This document shows, one piece after another, positions 8,167-15,270 of a stretch of DNA of 16,570 nucleotides. Origin of the DNA: Ottowia sp. (lineage in GTDB: Bacteria; Pseudomonadota; Gammaproteobacteria; Burkholderiales; Burkholderiaceae_C). Location: contig JALOAS010000071.1 in the NCBI GenBank assembly GCA_023228705.1, positions 1-16,570 of the forward strand, given 5' to 3'. Both the position numbers and the translations under genes were made by a program. The notes below the pieces were generated by a model. It was not told the DNA's origin, did no database searches, and worked only from the letters and a program-made list of their open reading frames with translations. Each line of letters begins with the position of its first letter. Position 1 is the stretch's first letter.

Positions 8167-8172
8167 TATAAT
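8143..8172 (+). promoter_or_regulatory. Predicted sigma-70 promoter of acrA-acrB-oprM
   Basis: A perfect -10 TATAAT lies at 8167-8172. The best -35 is ACAACA at 8143-8148, with an 18-base spacer and only the ACA half conserved. The repressor dyad fills the space from the -35 to the first base of the -10, the classic place for a blocking operator. The predicted start is near 8179. Confidence 0.65.
8145..8168. promoter_or_regulatory. AcrR-type operator dyad between the divergent genes
   Basis: The core is ATACAT (8148-8153), a six-base spacer, and ATGTAT (8160-8165), a perfect inverted repeat. Over 24 bases it agrees at 18 positions with the E. coli AcrR binding site as I recall it (TACATACATT and its mirror). 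It overlaps both divergent promoters, so a dimer pair bound here should repress both directions. Confidence 0.75.
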
Positions 8173-8322
8173 TGCGGGTTTTGCGTCGTGTCGTACAGGC
8201 GCCTGCAGCTGCGTGTTTTGTGCATGCACCAACGGCACCAACGGAACTTTTTCTGCGCATCCGATGTCCGCAGGCGGGGCCTCCCGGCGCCAAAATCGAA
8301 CCAGCTGACGAAAAACAACATC
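8173..8322 (+). other. Long untranslated leader of the acrA transcript
   Basis: About 145 bases separate the predicted transcription start from the acrA ATG. The leader contains a tandem 9-mer, CACCAACGG twice at 8227-8244, and a possible CTGCG/CGCAG stem near 8254-8274. The acrA frame is open through it, with an in-frame ATG at 8224, but the extension would put a basic, cysteine-bearing stretch before the signal peptide and has no ribosome binding site. Confidence 0.4.
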
Positions 8323-9579
8323 ATGTCTCATCAATTCCCCGCTCGCATGGCCTGGTTGCGGCTGACAGTGGCAGTGGCCTGCACCCTGTTGGTCGGGCTG
8401 GGCCTGGTTGCCTGTGACCAGAATGGCGAGGCGGCCAACGGCGAGCAGAAGAGCCAGCAGATGCCGCCCGAAGTGGCCGTGGTCACGGTGCAGCCGGGCG
8501 CGGTGCAGTTGACCACGGAGCTGCCGGGCCGGCTGGAGGCGTCGCGGGTGGCCGAGGTCCGGGCGCGCGTGACGGGCGTGCTGCTCAAGCGTGTGTTCGA
8601 GGAAGGCAGCGATGTCAAGGCCGGTCAGACGCTGTACAAGATTGATTCGGCGCCGTACGAGGCGGCGTTGCAGAGCGCCAAGGCGCAGCTGGCGCAGGCC
8701 AAGGCGCAGCTGGCCGACGCCGGCGCACGCGCCCGGCGCTACAAGCCGCTGGCCGATGCACATGCGGTGAGCGAGCAGGAATACGACGCCGCCGTTGCCG
8801 CGGCCCAGGCCGCAGATGCGCAGGTAGCCGCTGGCAATGCGGTCGTGCGCACGGCACAAATCAATCTGGGCTATGCCACGGTCACGGCGCCCATTGATGG
8901 GCGCATCGGCCGATCGCTGGTGACCGAGGGGGCACTGGTCAGCCAGGAGGACGGCACGCATCTGGCAACCATCCAGCAGATCGACCCGCTGTACGTCAAC
9001 GTCTCGCGGTCAGCCACTGACGTGCTGCGCATGCGCGATGCCCTGCAAGCCGGACAGCTGGAGCGTGCCAGCGGCGATGAAGCGGCGCGGGTACACATCG
9101 TGCTGGAAGACGGCCGCGAGTACGCGCACATCGGCCGGCTGTTGTTCACGGACCTGAGCGTGGACCCGGGCACGGGACAGGTGGCGCTGCGTGCCGAAGT
9201 GCCCAATCCGGATGGCAGGCTGTTGCCCGGCATGTACGTGCGCGCACGGCTGCAGCAGGCGCAGATGGAGAACGCGATGCTGCTGCCGCAACAGGCGGTG
9301 CAGCGTGGCAGCCAGGGCGACAGCGTCATGGTCGTTGCCGACGATGGCTCCGTGTCGCCGCGGCCGGTCAAGGTGGAGGGCGCACAGAATCACCAGTGGA
9401 TCGTCACCGATGGGCTGGAGCCGGGCGAGAAGGTGGTCGTCGAGGGCCAGATGAAGCTGTCCATGGGCGCGCAGAAGGTCACGCCGGTGCCGTGGAAGCC
9501 GGAGGCTCAAGCCGGCGCCGAGCAGGCCGACTCCGAGCACGCGCCAGCCGATGGCGCCAGCGGCACCAACGCCGACTGA
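8323..9579 (+). CDS. acrA: RND efflux periplasmic adaptor lipoprotein (AcrA/MexA type)
   Basis: This is the membrane fusion subunit that bridges the inner-membrane pump AcrB and the outer-membrane channel. It has 418 residues (E. coli AcrA 397). The signal peptide ends in lipobox L28-V29-A30 with lipidated C31. Next come the first half of the lipoyl domain (about 71-107, with RVTGVLLKRVFEEGSDVKAG), an alpha-helical hairpin (about 112-181, rich in Ala/Gln repeats), the second lipoyl half (YATVTAPIDGRIGRSLVTEGALV, 184-206), then the beta-barrel and membrane-proximal domains. The tail (about 395-418) is Ala/Glu/Asp-rich and probably disordered. The start at 8323 is chosen because it gives a correct lipoprotein signal; the preceding ribosome binding site is weak. 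acrB follows after 18 bases, so the two are cotranscribed. Confidence 0.95.
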   Translation: MSHQFPARMAWLRLTVAVACTLLVGLGLVACDQNGEAANGEQKSQQMPPEVAVVTVQPGAVQLTTELPGRLEASRVAEVRARVTGVLLKRVFEEGSDVKAGQTLYKIDSAPYEAALQSAKAQLAQAKAQLADAGARARRYKPLADAHAVSEQEYDAAVAAAQAADAQVAAGNAVVRTAQINLGYATVTAPIDGRIGRSLVTEGALVSQEDGTHLATIQQIDPLYVNVSRSATDVLRMRDALQAGQLERASGDEAARVHIVLEDGREYAHIGRLLFTDLSVDPGTGQVALRAEVPNPDGRLLPGMYVRARLQQAQMENAMLLPQQAVQRGSQGDSVMVVADDGSVSPRPVKVEGAQNHQWIVTDGLEPGEKVVVEGQMKLSMGAQKVTPVPWKPEAQAGAEQADSEHAPADGASGTNAD

Positions 9580-9597
9580 GCGCAGGGACCGCCCATC

Positions 9598-12500
9598 ATG
9601 TCCACTTTCTTCATCCACCGCCCGATTTTTGCCTGGGTGATCGCGATCTTCGTGATCCTGGCAGGACTGGTTTCCATCACCCAGTTGCCGGTGTCTCAAT
9701 ATCCGGCGGTGGCGCCGCCCACCATTCGCGTCACGGCGTCATACCCGGGTGCCAGCGCGGCCGTGATCGACGAGACGGTGATCTCGCTGATCGAGCGCGA
9801 GATGAACGGCGCCGAGGGCATGATGTACATGGAAGGCACGTCGCCCGCCGTCGGCTCTGCCCAGCTCGCGGTCACGTTCCAACCCGGCACCGACCCCGAC
9901 CTGGCGCAAGTGGAGGTGCAAAATCGCCTGGCACGCGCCCAGCCGCGCATGCCCGAGGTGGTGCGTCGCACGGGCATACGCGTGGTCAAGGCCACGTCCA
10001 ACTTCCTGCTGGTGGTGGCATTCAACAGCGACGGCAGCATCGCACGTGACGACGTGGCCGACTACGTCAACCGCAACGTGCTGACCGAGATCCAGCGCGT
10101 CGAGGGCGTGGGCGACGCCATGCTGTACGCTTCGGGCCGCTCGATGCGCATCTGGATCGATCCGGACAAGCTGGAAGGCTACAACCTCACGCCCGCGGAC
10201 GTGAACGATGCCATCACGCAGCAGAGCATGCAGATTTCCGGCGGCACGCTGGGCTCGCAACCGGCCGTGCCGGGGCAGAGCATAGACGCCACCATCATCA
10301 TCCCCAGCGGGCAATTGACCACGCCCGAGGAGTTCGGCAACGTGGTGCTGCGCGCGCGCGAGGACGGCTCGGCAGTACGCATCCGCGACGTGGCGCGGGT
10401 GGAGCTGGGCATAGAAAACTACAACTTCGGCTCGCGCCAGGCCGGGCAGGATTCGGTGGCCGTTGCGGTGCTGCTCAACTCCCGGGGCAATGCGCTGGCC
10501 ACGTCCAGGGCCATCCACGAACTGATGGGCGAGCTGGAGCCGTTCTTCCCGGATGGCATGAGCTGGGACGTGTCGTACGACACGTCCGAGTTCGTCTCCA
10601 TCTCCATCCAGAAGGTGGTGCAGACGCTGTTCGAAGCCGTCGTGCTGGTGTTCCTGGTCATGTTCCTGTTCCTGCAGGACTGGCGCTACACGCTGATCCC
10701 CACCATCGTGGTGCCGATCGCGCTGCTGGGCACGTTTGCCGTGCTGCTGGCGGCCGGCTTTTCCATCAACATCCTCAGCATGTTTGCCATGGTGCTGGTG
10801 ATCGGCATCGTGGTGGATGACGCCATCGTGGTGGTGGAAAACGTGGCGCGCATCATGGCCGAGGAGGGCCTCCCGCCCATGGAGGCCACGATCAAGGGCA
10901 TGCACCAGATCCAGGGCGCGGTGGTCGGCATGACCACCATCCTGGTCGTGGTGTTCATCCCGCTGGCGTTCTTCAGCGGCGCCACCGGCAACATCTACCG
11001 GCAGTTTTCGGTGGTGATGGCATCGGCCATCGCGTTCTCCGGGTTCTTTGCGCTCACGCTCACGCCGGCGCTGTGTGCCACGCTGCTCAAGCCGGTGCCC
11101 AAGGGGCACCACCGCAGCCGCAGGACCGGGCCGCTGGGCTGGTTCTTCAACGCGTTCAACCGGGGCTTTGGCGGCACCACGCGCGCCTATGAAAAGGGGC
11201 TGACGCGCATCCTGCGCCACGGCTGGATCACGGTGGTGCTGTACGGCGTGATCATTGCCTGCGCCGTGCTGCTGTTCCGGCACCTGCCCACCGCGTTCCT
11301 GCCGGTGGAAGACCAGGGCAACGTCCTCATCAATGTACAGTTGCCGCCGGGCGCGACCAAGGAGCGCACCACGCGCGTGGTCAAGCAGATGGAGGACTAC
11401 GTGCTGGCGCAGCCGATAGTCAAGGACATGGTGAGCATCATCGGCTTCAACTTCTCGGGCACTGGCCAGAACGTGGCGCTGTCTTTTGCCACGCTCACGC
11501 CATGGAAGGACCGCACCGGCCCCGGTGAAGACGCCAAGTCCTTTGCCGAGCAGATGACCGGCGCGCTGGCGTCCATCCGCGATGCATTCGTGCTCGCGGT
11601 CACGCCGCCGTCGATCCCGGAGCTGGGCACCGCCAACGGCTTTGCCTTCCGCCTGCAGGACCGCGGCGGCCAGGGGCACGAGGCGCTGCTGGCAGCACGC
11701 AACCAGATCCTGGGCGGCGCAGCCCAGAGCCCGATGCTGATAAACGTGCGCCCCGACGGCATAGAGGATGCAGCGCAGTGGGAGCTGACCATAGACCGCA
11801 ACGCGGCCACCGCGCAGGGGGTGAGCGTGGCCGCAATCTCCTCGGCCATCGGCACGGCGCTGGGTTCGGCCTACGTGGCCGATTTCCCCAACCGGGGCTT
11901 CCTGCAGCGCGTGACGGTGCAGGCGGACGCGCCCAAGCGCATGACGCCGGACGACGTGCTGTCGCTGATGATGCGCAACGACCAGGGCCAGCTGGTGCCG
12001 CTGTCGACCATGGTCAGCGCGCGCTGGGTTACCGGCCCCATGCAGCTCAAGCGCTACAACGGCTACCCGTCCATGTCGATCTCGGGCGAGGCGGCGCGAG
12101 GCTACTCCTCGGGCGACGCCATGGCCGAAATGGAGCGGCTGGCAGCCGCGCTGCCGGCCGGCTTTGGCTACGAATGGACCGGGATCTCGCTGGACGAGAA
12201 GCAGGCGGGTGCACAGGCGTTCACGCTGTATGCGTTGTCCATCCTGGCGGTGTTCCTGTGCCTGGCGGCGCTGTACGAAAGCTGGAGCATCCCGCTGTCG
12301 GTCATGCTGGTGGTGCCGCTGGGCGTGCTCGGGACGCTGTTCGGCGTCTGGATACGGGACATGCCCAACGACATGTTCTTCCAGATCGGACTGGTCACCG
12401 TGATCGGCCTGTCGGCCAAGAACGCGATCCTCATCGTTGAATTTGCCAAGGACCTGCAGGCCGAGGGCATGAGCATCGTGAAATCGGCGCTCACGGCCGC

Positions 12501-12759
12501 GCACCTGCGCTTCCGGCCCATCCTGATGACGTCCCTGGCGTTCATGCTGGGCGTGCTGCCGCTGTATACGGCCTCCGGCGCCAGCTCCGCCAGCCAGCGC
12601 GCCATTGGCACCGGCGTGTTCTGGGGCCTGATGTTCGGTACCGTACTGGCCGTGCTGATGGTGCCGGTATTCTTCCTCATCGTACGCAAGCTGTTCCACC
12701 GACGGCAACCGCGTCCGGCGCACCCGCCTGCATCCCGGGTCGGCGAGCTGGAGAACTGA
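9598..12759 (+). CDS. acrB: RND multidrug efflux transporter, HAE1 family (AcrB/MexB type)
   Basis: This is the inner-membrane proton/drug antiporter, working as a rotating trimer. It has 1053 residues (E. coli AcrB 1049), full length and intact. The opening MSTFFIHRPIFAWVIAIFVILAGL is the standard first membrane helix. The proton-relay residues are all present: D407 and D408 (GIVVDDAIVVVENV), K941 (GLSAKNAILIVEF) and R971 (LRFRPILMTSLAF). The hydrophobic binding-pocket loop reads SIIGFNFSGTGQN, with F617 and F619 equivalent to E. coli F615 and F617; V612 stands where E. coli has F610. Family knowledge predicts export of varied amphiphilic compounds; the substrates here are unknown. AGGGA at 9584-9588 supports the start. 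The stop codon lies inside the left arm of an inverted repeat whose right arm reaches the next gene's start. Confidence 0.97.
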   Translation: MSTFFIHRPIFAWVIAIFVILAGLVSITQLPVSQYPAVAPPTIRVTASYPGASAAVIDETVISLIEREMNGAEGMMYMEGTSPAVGSAQLAVTFQPGTDPDLAQVEVQNRLARAQPRMPEVVRRTGIRVVKATSNFLLVVAFNSDGSIARDDVADYVNRNVLTEIQRVEGVGDAMLYASGRSMRIWIDPDKLEGYNLTPADVNDAITQQSMQISGGTLGSQPAVPGQSIDATIIIPSGQLTTPEEFGNVVLRAREDGSAVRIRDVARVELGIENYNFGSRQAGQDSVAVAVLLNSRGNALATSRAIHELMGELEPFFPDGMSWDVSYDTSEFVSISIQKVVQTLFEAVVLVFLVMFLFLQDWRYTLIPTIVVPIALLGTFAVLLAAGFSINILSMFAMVLVIGIVVDDAIVVVENVARIMAEEGLPPMEATIKGMHQIQGAVVGMTTILVVVFIPLAFFSGATGNIYRQFSVVMASAIAFSGFFALTLTPALCATLLKPVPKGHHRSRRTGPLGWFFNAFNRGFGGTTRAYEKGLTRILRHGWITVVLYGVIIACAVLLFRHLPTAFLPVEDQGNVLINVQLPPGATKERTTRVVKQMEDYVLAQPIVKDMVSIIGFNFSGTGQNVALSFATLTPWKDRTGPGEDAKSFAEQMTGALASIRDAFVLAVTPPSIPELGTANGFAFRLQDRGGQGHEALLAARNQILGGAAQSPMLINVRPDGIEDAAQWELTIDRNAATAQGVSVAAISSAIGTALGSAYVADFPNRGFLQRVTVQADAPKRMTPDDVLSLMMRNDQGQLVPLSTMVSARWVTGPMQLKRYNGYPSMSISGEAARGYSSGDAMAEMERLAAALPAGFGYEWTGISLDEKQAGAQAFTLYALSILAVFLCLAALYESWSIPLSVMLVVPLGVLGTLFGVWIRDMPNDMFFQIGLVTVIGLSAKNAILIVEFAKDLQAEGMSIVKSALTAAHLRFRPILMTSLAFMLGVLPLYTASGASSASQRAIGTGVFWGLMFGTVLAVLMVPVFFLIVRKLFHRRQPRPAHPPASRVGELEN

Positions 12760-12922
12760 GAGCTTGAGAAAAAATCCCTCATGCCCGCTTTGACGGTCAG
12801 AACCCGCCCACTCTGCGTTGCAAATGCTCGTCATGGCACGGGCCATGCCTGCGCTTTGCGTCTTGACTGGACAAATCCTGACGATCCTCTCGGACACCAT
12901 CAATTCATTCTCAAGCTCTGAG
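12756..12922. repeat. Inverted repeat linking the acrB stop to the oprM start region
   Basis: The left arm 12756-12770 (CTGAGAGCTTGAGAA) and right arm 12908-12922 (TTCTCAAGCTCTGAG) are reverse complements at 14 of 15 positions, with 12 in a row. The left arm contains the acrB TGA; the right arm ends two bases before the oprM ATG. The 137 bases between are AT-richer than the genes and non-coding, with a smaller hairpin (CATGGC/GCCATG, 12832-12847). In mRNA the arms would form a long-range stem that hides the oprM initiation region. Alternatively the unit is a small non-autonomous element with terminal inverted repeats, but I see no target-site duplication. Confidence 0.65.
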
Positions 12923-12924
12923 CC

Positions 12925-14442
12925 ATGTCTGACACACGCACATCTTCATTACCCCGGCTGGCGGCGCTGGGCGCCGTGGCGCTGCTGACGCTGAGCGCCT
13001 GCTCGCTGGTGCCCGAGTACGAGCGCCCAGCCGCGCCCATTGCCAGCCACTGGCCGGTCGGCGGCGCCACCGAGGCTGACACCAAGGGCGCCGCCGCTGC
13101 GGACCTGCGCTGGCAGAATTTCGTGCAGGATGACCAGCTGCGCAAGGTGGTGCAGCTGGCGCTGGACCACAACCGCGACCTGCGCATCGCCGTGCAGAAC
13201 ATAGAACAGGCACGGGCGCAATACCGGATCCGCCAGGCGGACCGGCTGCCCACGGTGGCTGCTGAGGCCACCGGCACCCGCTCGCAGCCCACGCCGACCG
13301 GTACGCCCAGCGTCAGCAGCTCCTACACCGTGGGCCTGGGCGTATCGGCCTGGGAGCTGGACTTCTTTGGCCGCGTGGCGGCGCTCGAGGACGTGGCGCT
13401 GGCCGACTTCCTGGCCACCACCGAGGCGCGCAAGTCCGCGCAGATCAGCCTGGTTGCCAGCGTCATGACGACCTGGCTGCAGCTCAAGACCGACACCGAG
13501 CTGCTGGCGCTGACCGAGCGCACGCTGGCCACGCGCGAGCAATCGCTGGAGCTGATCCAGTTGCGCTTTGACAATGGCGCCTCCTCGGCGCTGGACCTGC
13601 GCCAGGCCGAGTCGCTGGTGGCCAGCGCCAAGGCCACCAGCGCCGAGCAAAAGCGCCAGCGCATGCAGGACATCAACCTGCTGACGCTGCTGGTGGGCAC
13701 GCAGGTGCCGGACGCGCTCATTCCCGAGCTGCCCGACACTTCCGTGGCCGAGGCCCCTACCGACCTGGCCCAGCCCACGGCCACGGTGGCACCAGCCGCC
13801 GACCTGCCCGACTTTGCCCAAGTGCCTGCGGGCCTGCCGTCCGACCTGCTGCTGCGCCGCCCGGACATCCATGCCGCCGAGCAGCAACTGATAGGCGCCA
13901 ACGCCAACATCGGTGCGGCGCGCGCCAACTTCTTCCCGCGCATCACGCTCACCGGCAGCCTGGGCCGCGCCAGCCACGACCTGGACGGCCTGTTTGGCTC
14001 TGGCGGCAGCAAGGCCTGGTCGTTCGGGCCCAGCATCACGCTGCCGATTTTTGATGCCGAACGCAATCGCGCCGGGCTCGAGTCCGCGCGGGCCGGCCGC
14101 GAGATCGCCGTGGCGCAGTATGAGAAGACCATCCAGACCGCGTTCCGCGAAGTGTCCGATGCGCTGGCCGGGCGCGCCACCCTGGGCGACCAGCTCAACG
14201 CCCTGCAGGAACAGGTGGCTGCCGATCGCGACCGCTTCCGGCTGGCGGACCTGCGCTACCGCAACGGCGTGGCCAGCTTCCTGGACCTGCTTGACGCGCA
14301 GCGCTCGCTGTTTGCCGTGGAGCAGGCGCTGGCCCAGGTGCAACTGGCACAACGCGCCAACGAGGTCGCGCTCTACAAGTCGCTGGGCGGCGGCTGGAGC
14401 GACGGCGACACGCCTCCGGTTGCCGGGGGCACGGCCCGCTGA
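12925..14442 (+). CDS. oprM: Outer-membrane efflux channel lipoprotein (OprM/NodT family)
   Basis: This is the TolC-like outer-membrane channel of the tripartite pump. It has 505 residues, near the usual size (OprM 485). The lipobox L23-S24-A25 precedes lipidated C26, followed by the typical SLVPEYERPAAP start of the mature protein. Two outer-membrane-efflux repeats are visible. The first has WQNFVQDDQLRKVVQLALDHNRDLR and LRFDNGASSALDLRQAESL; the second has the LLLRRPDIHAAEQQLIGANANIGAARANFFP signature, then LRYRNGVASFLDLLDAQRSL. An Ala/Pro-rich linker (about 270-295) separates them. It is the third gene of the operon, 165 bases after acrB. The ribosome binding site is poor, and the initiation region lies next to the inverted repeat, so coupling to acrB translation is possible. 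No terminator follows. Confidence 0.95.
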   Translation: MSDTRTSSLPRLAALGAVALLTLSACSLVPEYERPAAPIASHWPVGGATEADTKGAAAADLRWQNFVQDDQLRKVVQLALDHNRDLRIAVQNIEQARAQYRIRQADRLPTVAAEATGTRSQPTPTGTPSVSSSYTVGLGVSAWELDFFGRVAALEDVALADFLATTEARKSAQISLVASVMTTWLQLKTDTELLALTERTLATREQSLELIQLRFDNGASSALDLRQAESLVASAKATSAEQKRQRMQDINLLTLLVGTQVPDALIPELPDTSVAEAPTDLAQPTATVAPAADLPDFAQVPAGLPSDLLLRRPDIHAAEQQLIGANANIGAARANFFPRITLTGSLGRASHDLDGLFGSGGSKAWSFGPSITLPIFDAERNRAGLESARAGREIAVAQYEKTIQTAFREVSDALAGRATLGDQLNALQEQVAADRDRFRLADLRYRNGVASFLDLLDAQRSLFAVEQALAQVQLAQRANEVALYKSLGGGWSDGDTPPVAGGTAR

Positions 14443-14468
14443 GCGCTGCGTTGTTTCGCTCCTATAAT
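14439..14468 (+). promoter_or_regulatory. Predicted sigma-70 promoter of the cytochrome c5-like gene
   Basis: A perfect -10 TATAAT lies at 14463-14468. The best -35 is CTGAGC at 14439-14444, with an 18-base spacer, three of six matching, overlapping the oprM stop. The 13 bases CTATAATTGCGGG (14462-14474) are identical to those at the acrA -10 (8166-8178). The predicted start is near 14475, 77 bases before the ATG. Confidence 0.6.
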
Positions 14469-14551
14469 TGCGGGCACCGCAGGGCTGGGGCCCGCCTGCT
14501 CGGGCATGCGCGCAACAGACCCAACGATACGGACAAAGTCTTGAGGACACC

Positions 14552-15205
14552 ATGAGCGACAACACGCACGAGGAAATGACCGGACCCATCAAAACGGGCA
14601 AGCAATTTTTTTGGGTAGCGGTGGCGAGCTTCGTCGTGCCGTTCTTTACCATTGTCGCGCTCGTCTCGTGGATCAATGCGGGCGACCGCCAGTCTCCGGG
14701 CGCCACCGACACAACCGCCAAGGTCGAGGCCCGGATCCAGCCCGTGGCGCGCGTGGCCATCGAAGCCGAACAAGAGTCGGCGGACGAGCAGCCTGCTGCG
14801 CCGGCGCAGCAGGCTGCTGCGGAAGACGCACAAGCGGCCGGTCCCGCCGATGACGGCGCCCAGGAAAGCGCCGAAGCCGGCACCGACGCGTCTGAAACTG
14901 AAGCACAGGACGGTGCAGCGGGCGGCCAGGTGGATCTGGCCGCAGGCCAGGCGCTGTATGAAAAAAGCTGCGTCGCGTGCCATGGCTCCGGAGTGGCCGG
15001 CGCGCCCAAGCTGGGCGACAGTGCCGCGTGGACGCCCCGCATCGACGAGGGCATGACCGTCATGATGGACATTGCCATCAACGGCAAGGGCGCCATGCCG
15101 CCGCGTGGCGCTTCGTCCGCAAGCGACGAGGAACTGCGCAACGCCGTGCTCTACATGGTCAACGAAGTCGACCCGGATTTCGTTGACAAGCAGGCAGGCA
15201 AGTAG
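14552..15205 (+). CDS. Membrane-anchored cytochrome c5-family protein
   Basis: This is a 217-residue electron carrier tethered to the cytoplasmic membrane with its haem domain in the periplasm. There is one membrane segment at about residues 19-43 (FFWVAVASFVVPFFTIVALV). A long linker of Ala, Glu, Gln and Asp (about 60-128) follows, then a single-haem cytochrome c domain. The haem site is CVACH at 140-144, and M182 in GAMPPRG is the likely distal ligand. The phrase GSGVAGAPKLGDSAAWTPRI is characteristic of the cytochrome c5 family. The start at 14552 is supported by GAGGA at 14543-14547; an upstream in-frame TTG at 14468 lies in the promoter and is rejected. It probably shuttles electrons near a terminal oxidase or respiratory complex, but the partner is not shown here. 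It ends in a strong terminator. Confidence 0.92.
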   Translation: MSDNTHEEMTGPIKTGKQFFWVAVASFVVPFFTIVALVSWINAGDRQSPGATDTTAKVEARIQPVARVAIEAEQESADEQPAAPAQQAAAEDAQAAGPADDGAQESAEAGTDASETEAQDGAAGGQVDLAAGQALYEKSCVACHGSGVAGAPKLGDSAAWTPRIDEGMTVMMDIAINGKGAMPPRGASSASDEELRNAVLYMVNEVDPDFVDKQAGK

Positions 15206-15226
15206 GCTCGTTCCGCAATGCTGTTG

Positions 15227-15252
15227 AAAAGCCGGCCGTGCGCCGGTTTTTT
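15227..15252. terminator. Rho-independent terminator, probably bidirectional
   Basis: A 10-bp stem (15227-15236 with 15242-15251, one G-T pair) with a five-base loop has AAAA on its left foot and six T's on its right. It starts 22 bases after the cytochrome stop, and also serves the convergent minus-strand gene, whose stop is at 15271. Confidence 0.85.
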
Positions 15253-15270
15253 GTTGGCAGGCACGGCAGG

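Noticed and set aside
8119..8322. N-terminal extension of acrA, or a small upstream gene in its leader
   Set aside because: The extension would destroy the lipoprotein signal, and no ribosome binding site supports an upstream gene.
9739..12903. A 1054-codon open frame on the minus strand opposite acrB
   Set aside because: It is the shadow of acrB: in GC-rich genes the antisense frame often lacks stops. Its translation is rich in His, Arg and Gln with no domain, while the plus-strand acrB has every expected motif.
12949..15141. A 730-codon minus-strand frame opposite oprM and the cytochrome gene
   Set aside because: Same antisense effect; it crosses two well-supported genes and a promoter, and shows no recognisable protein features.
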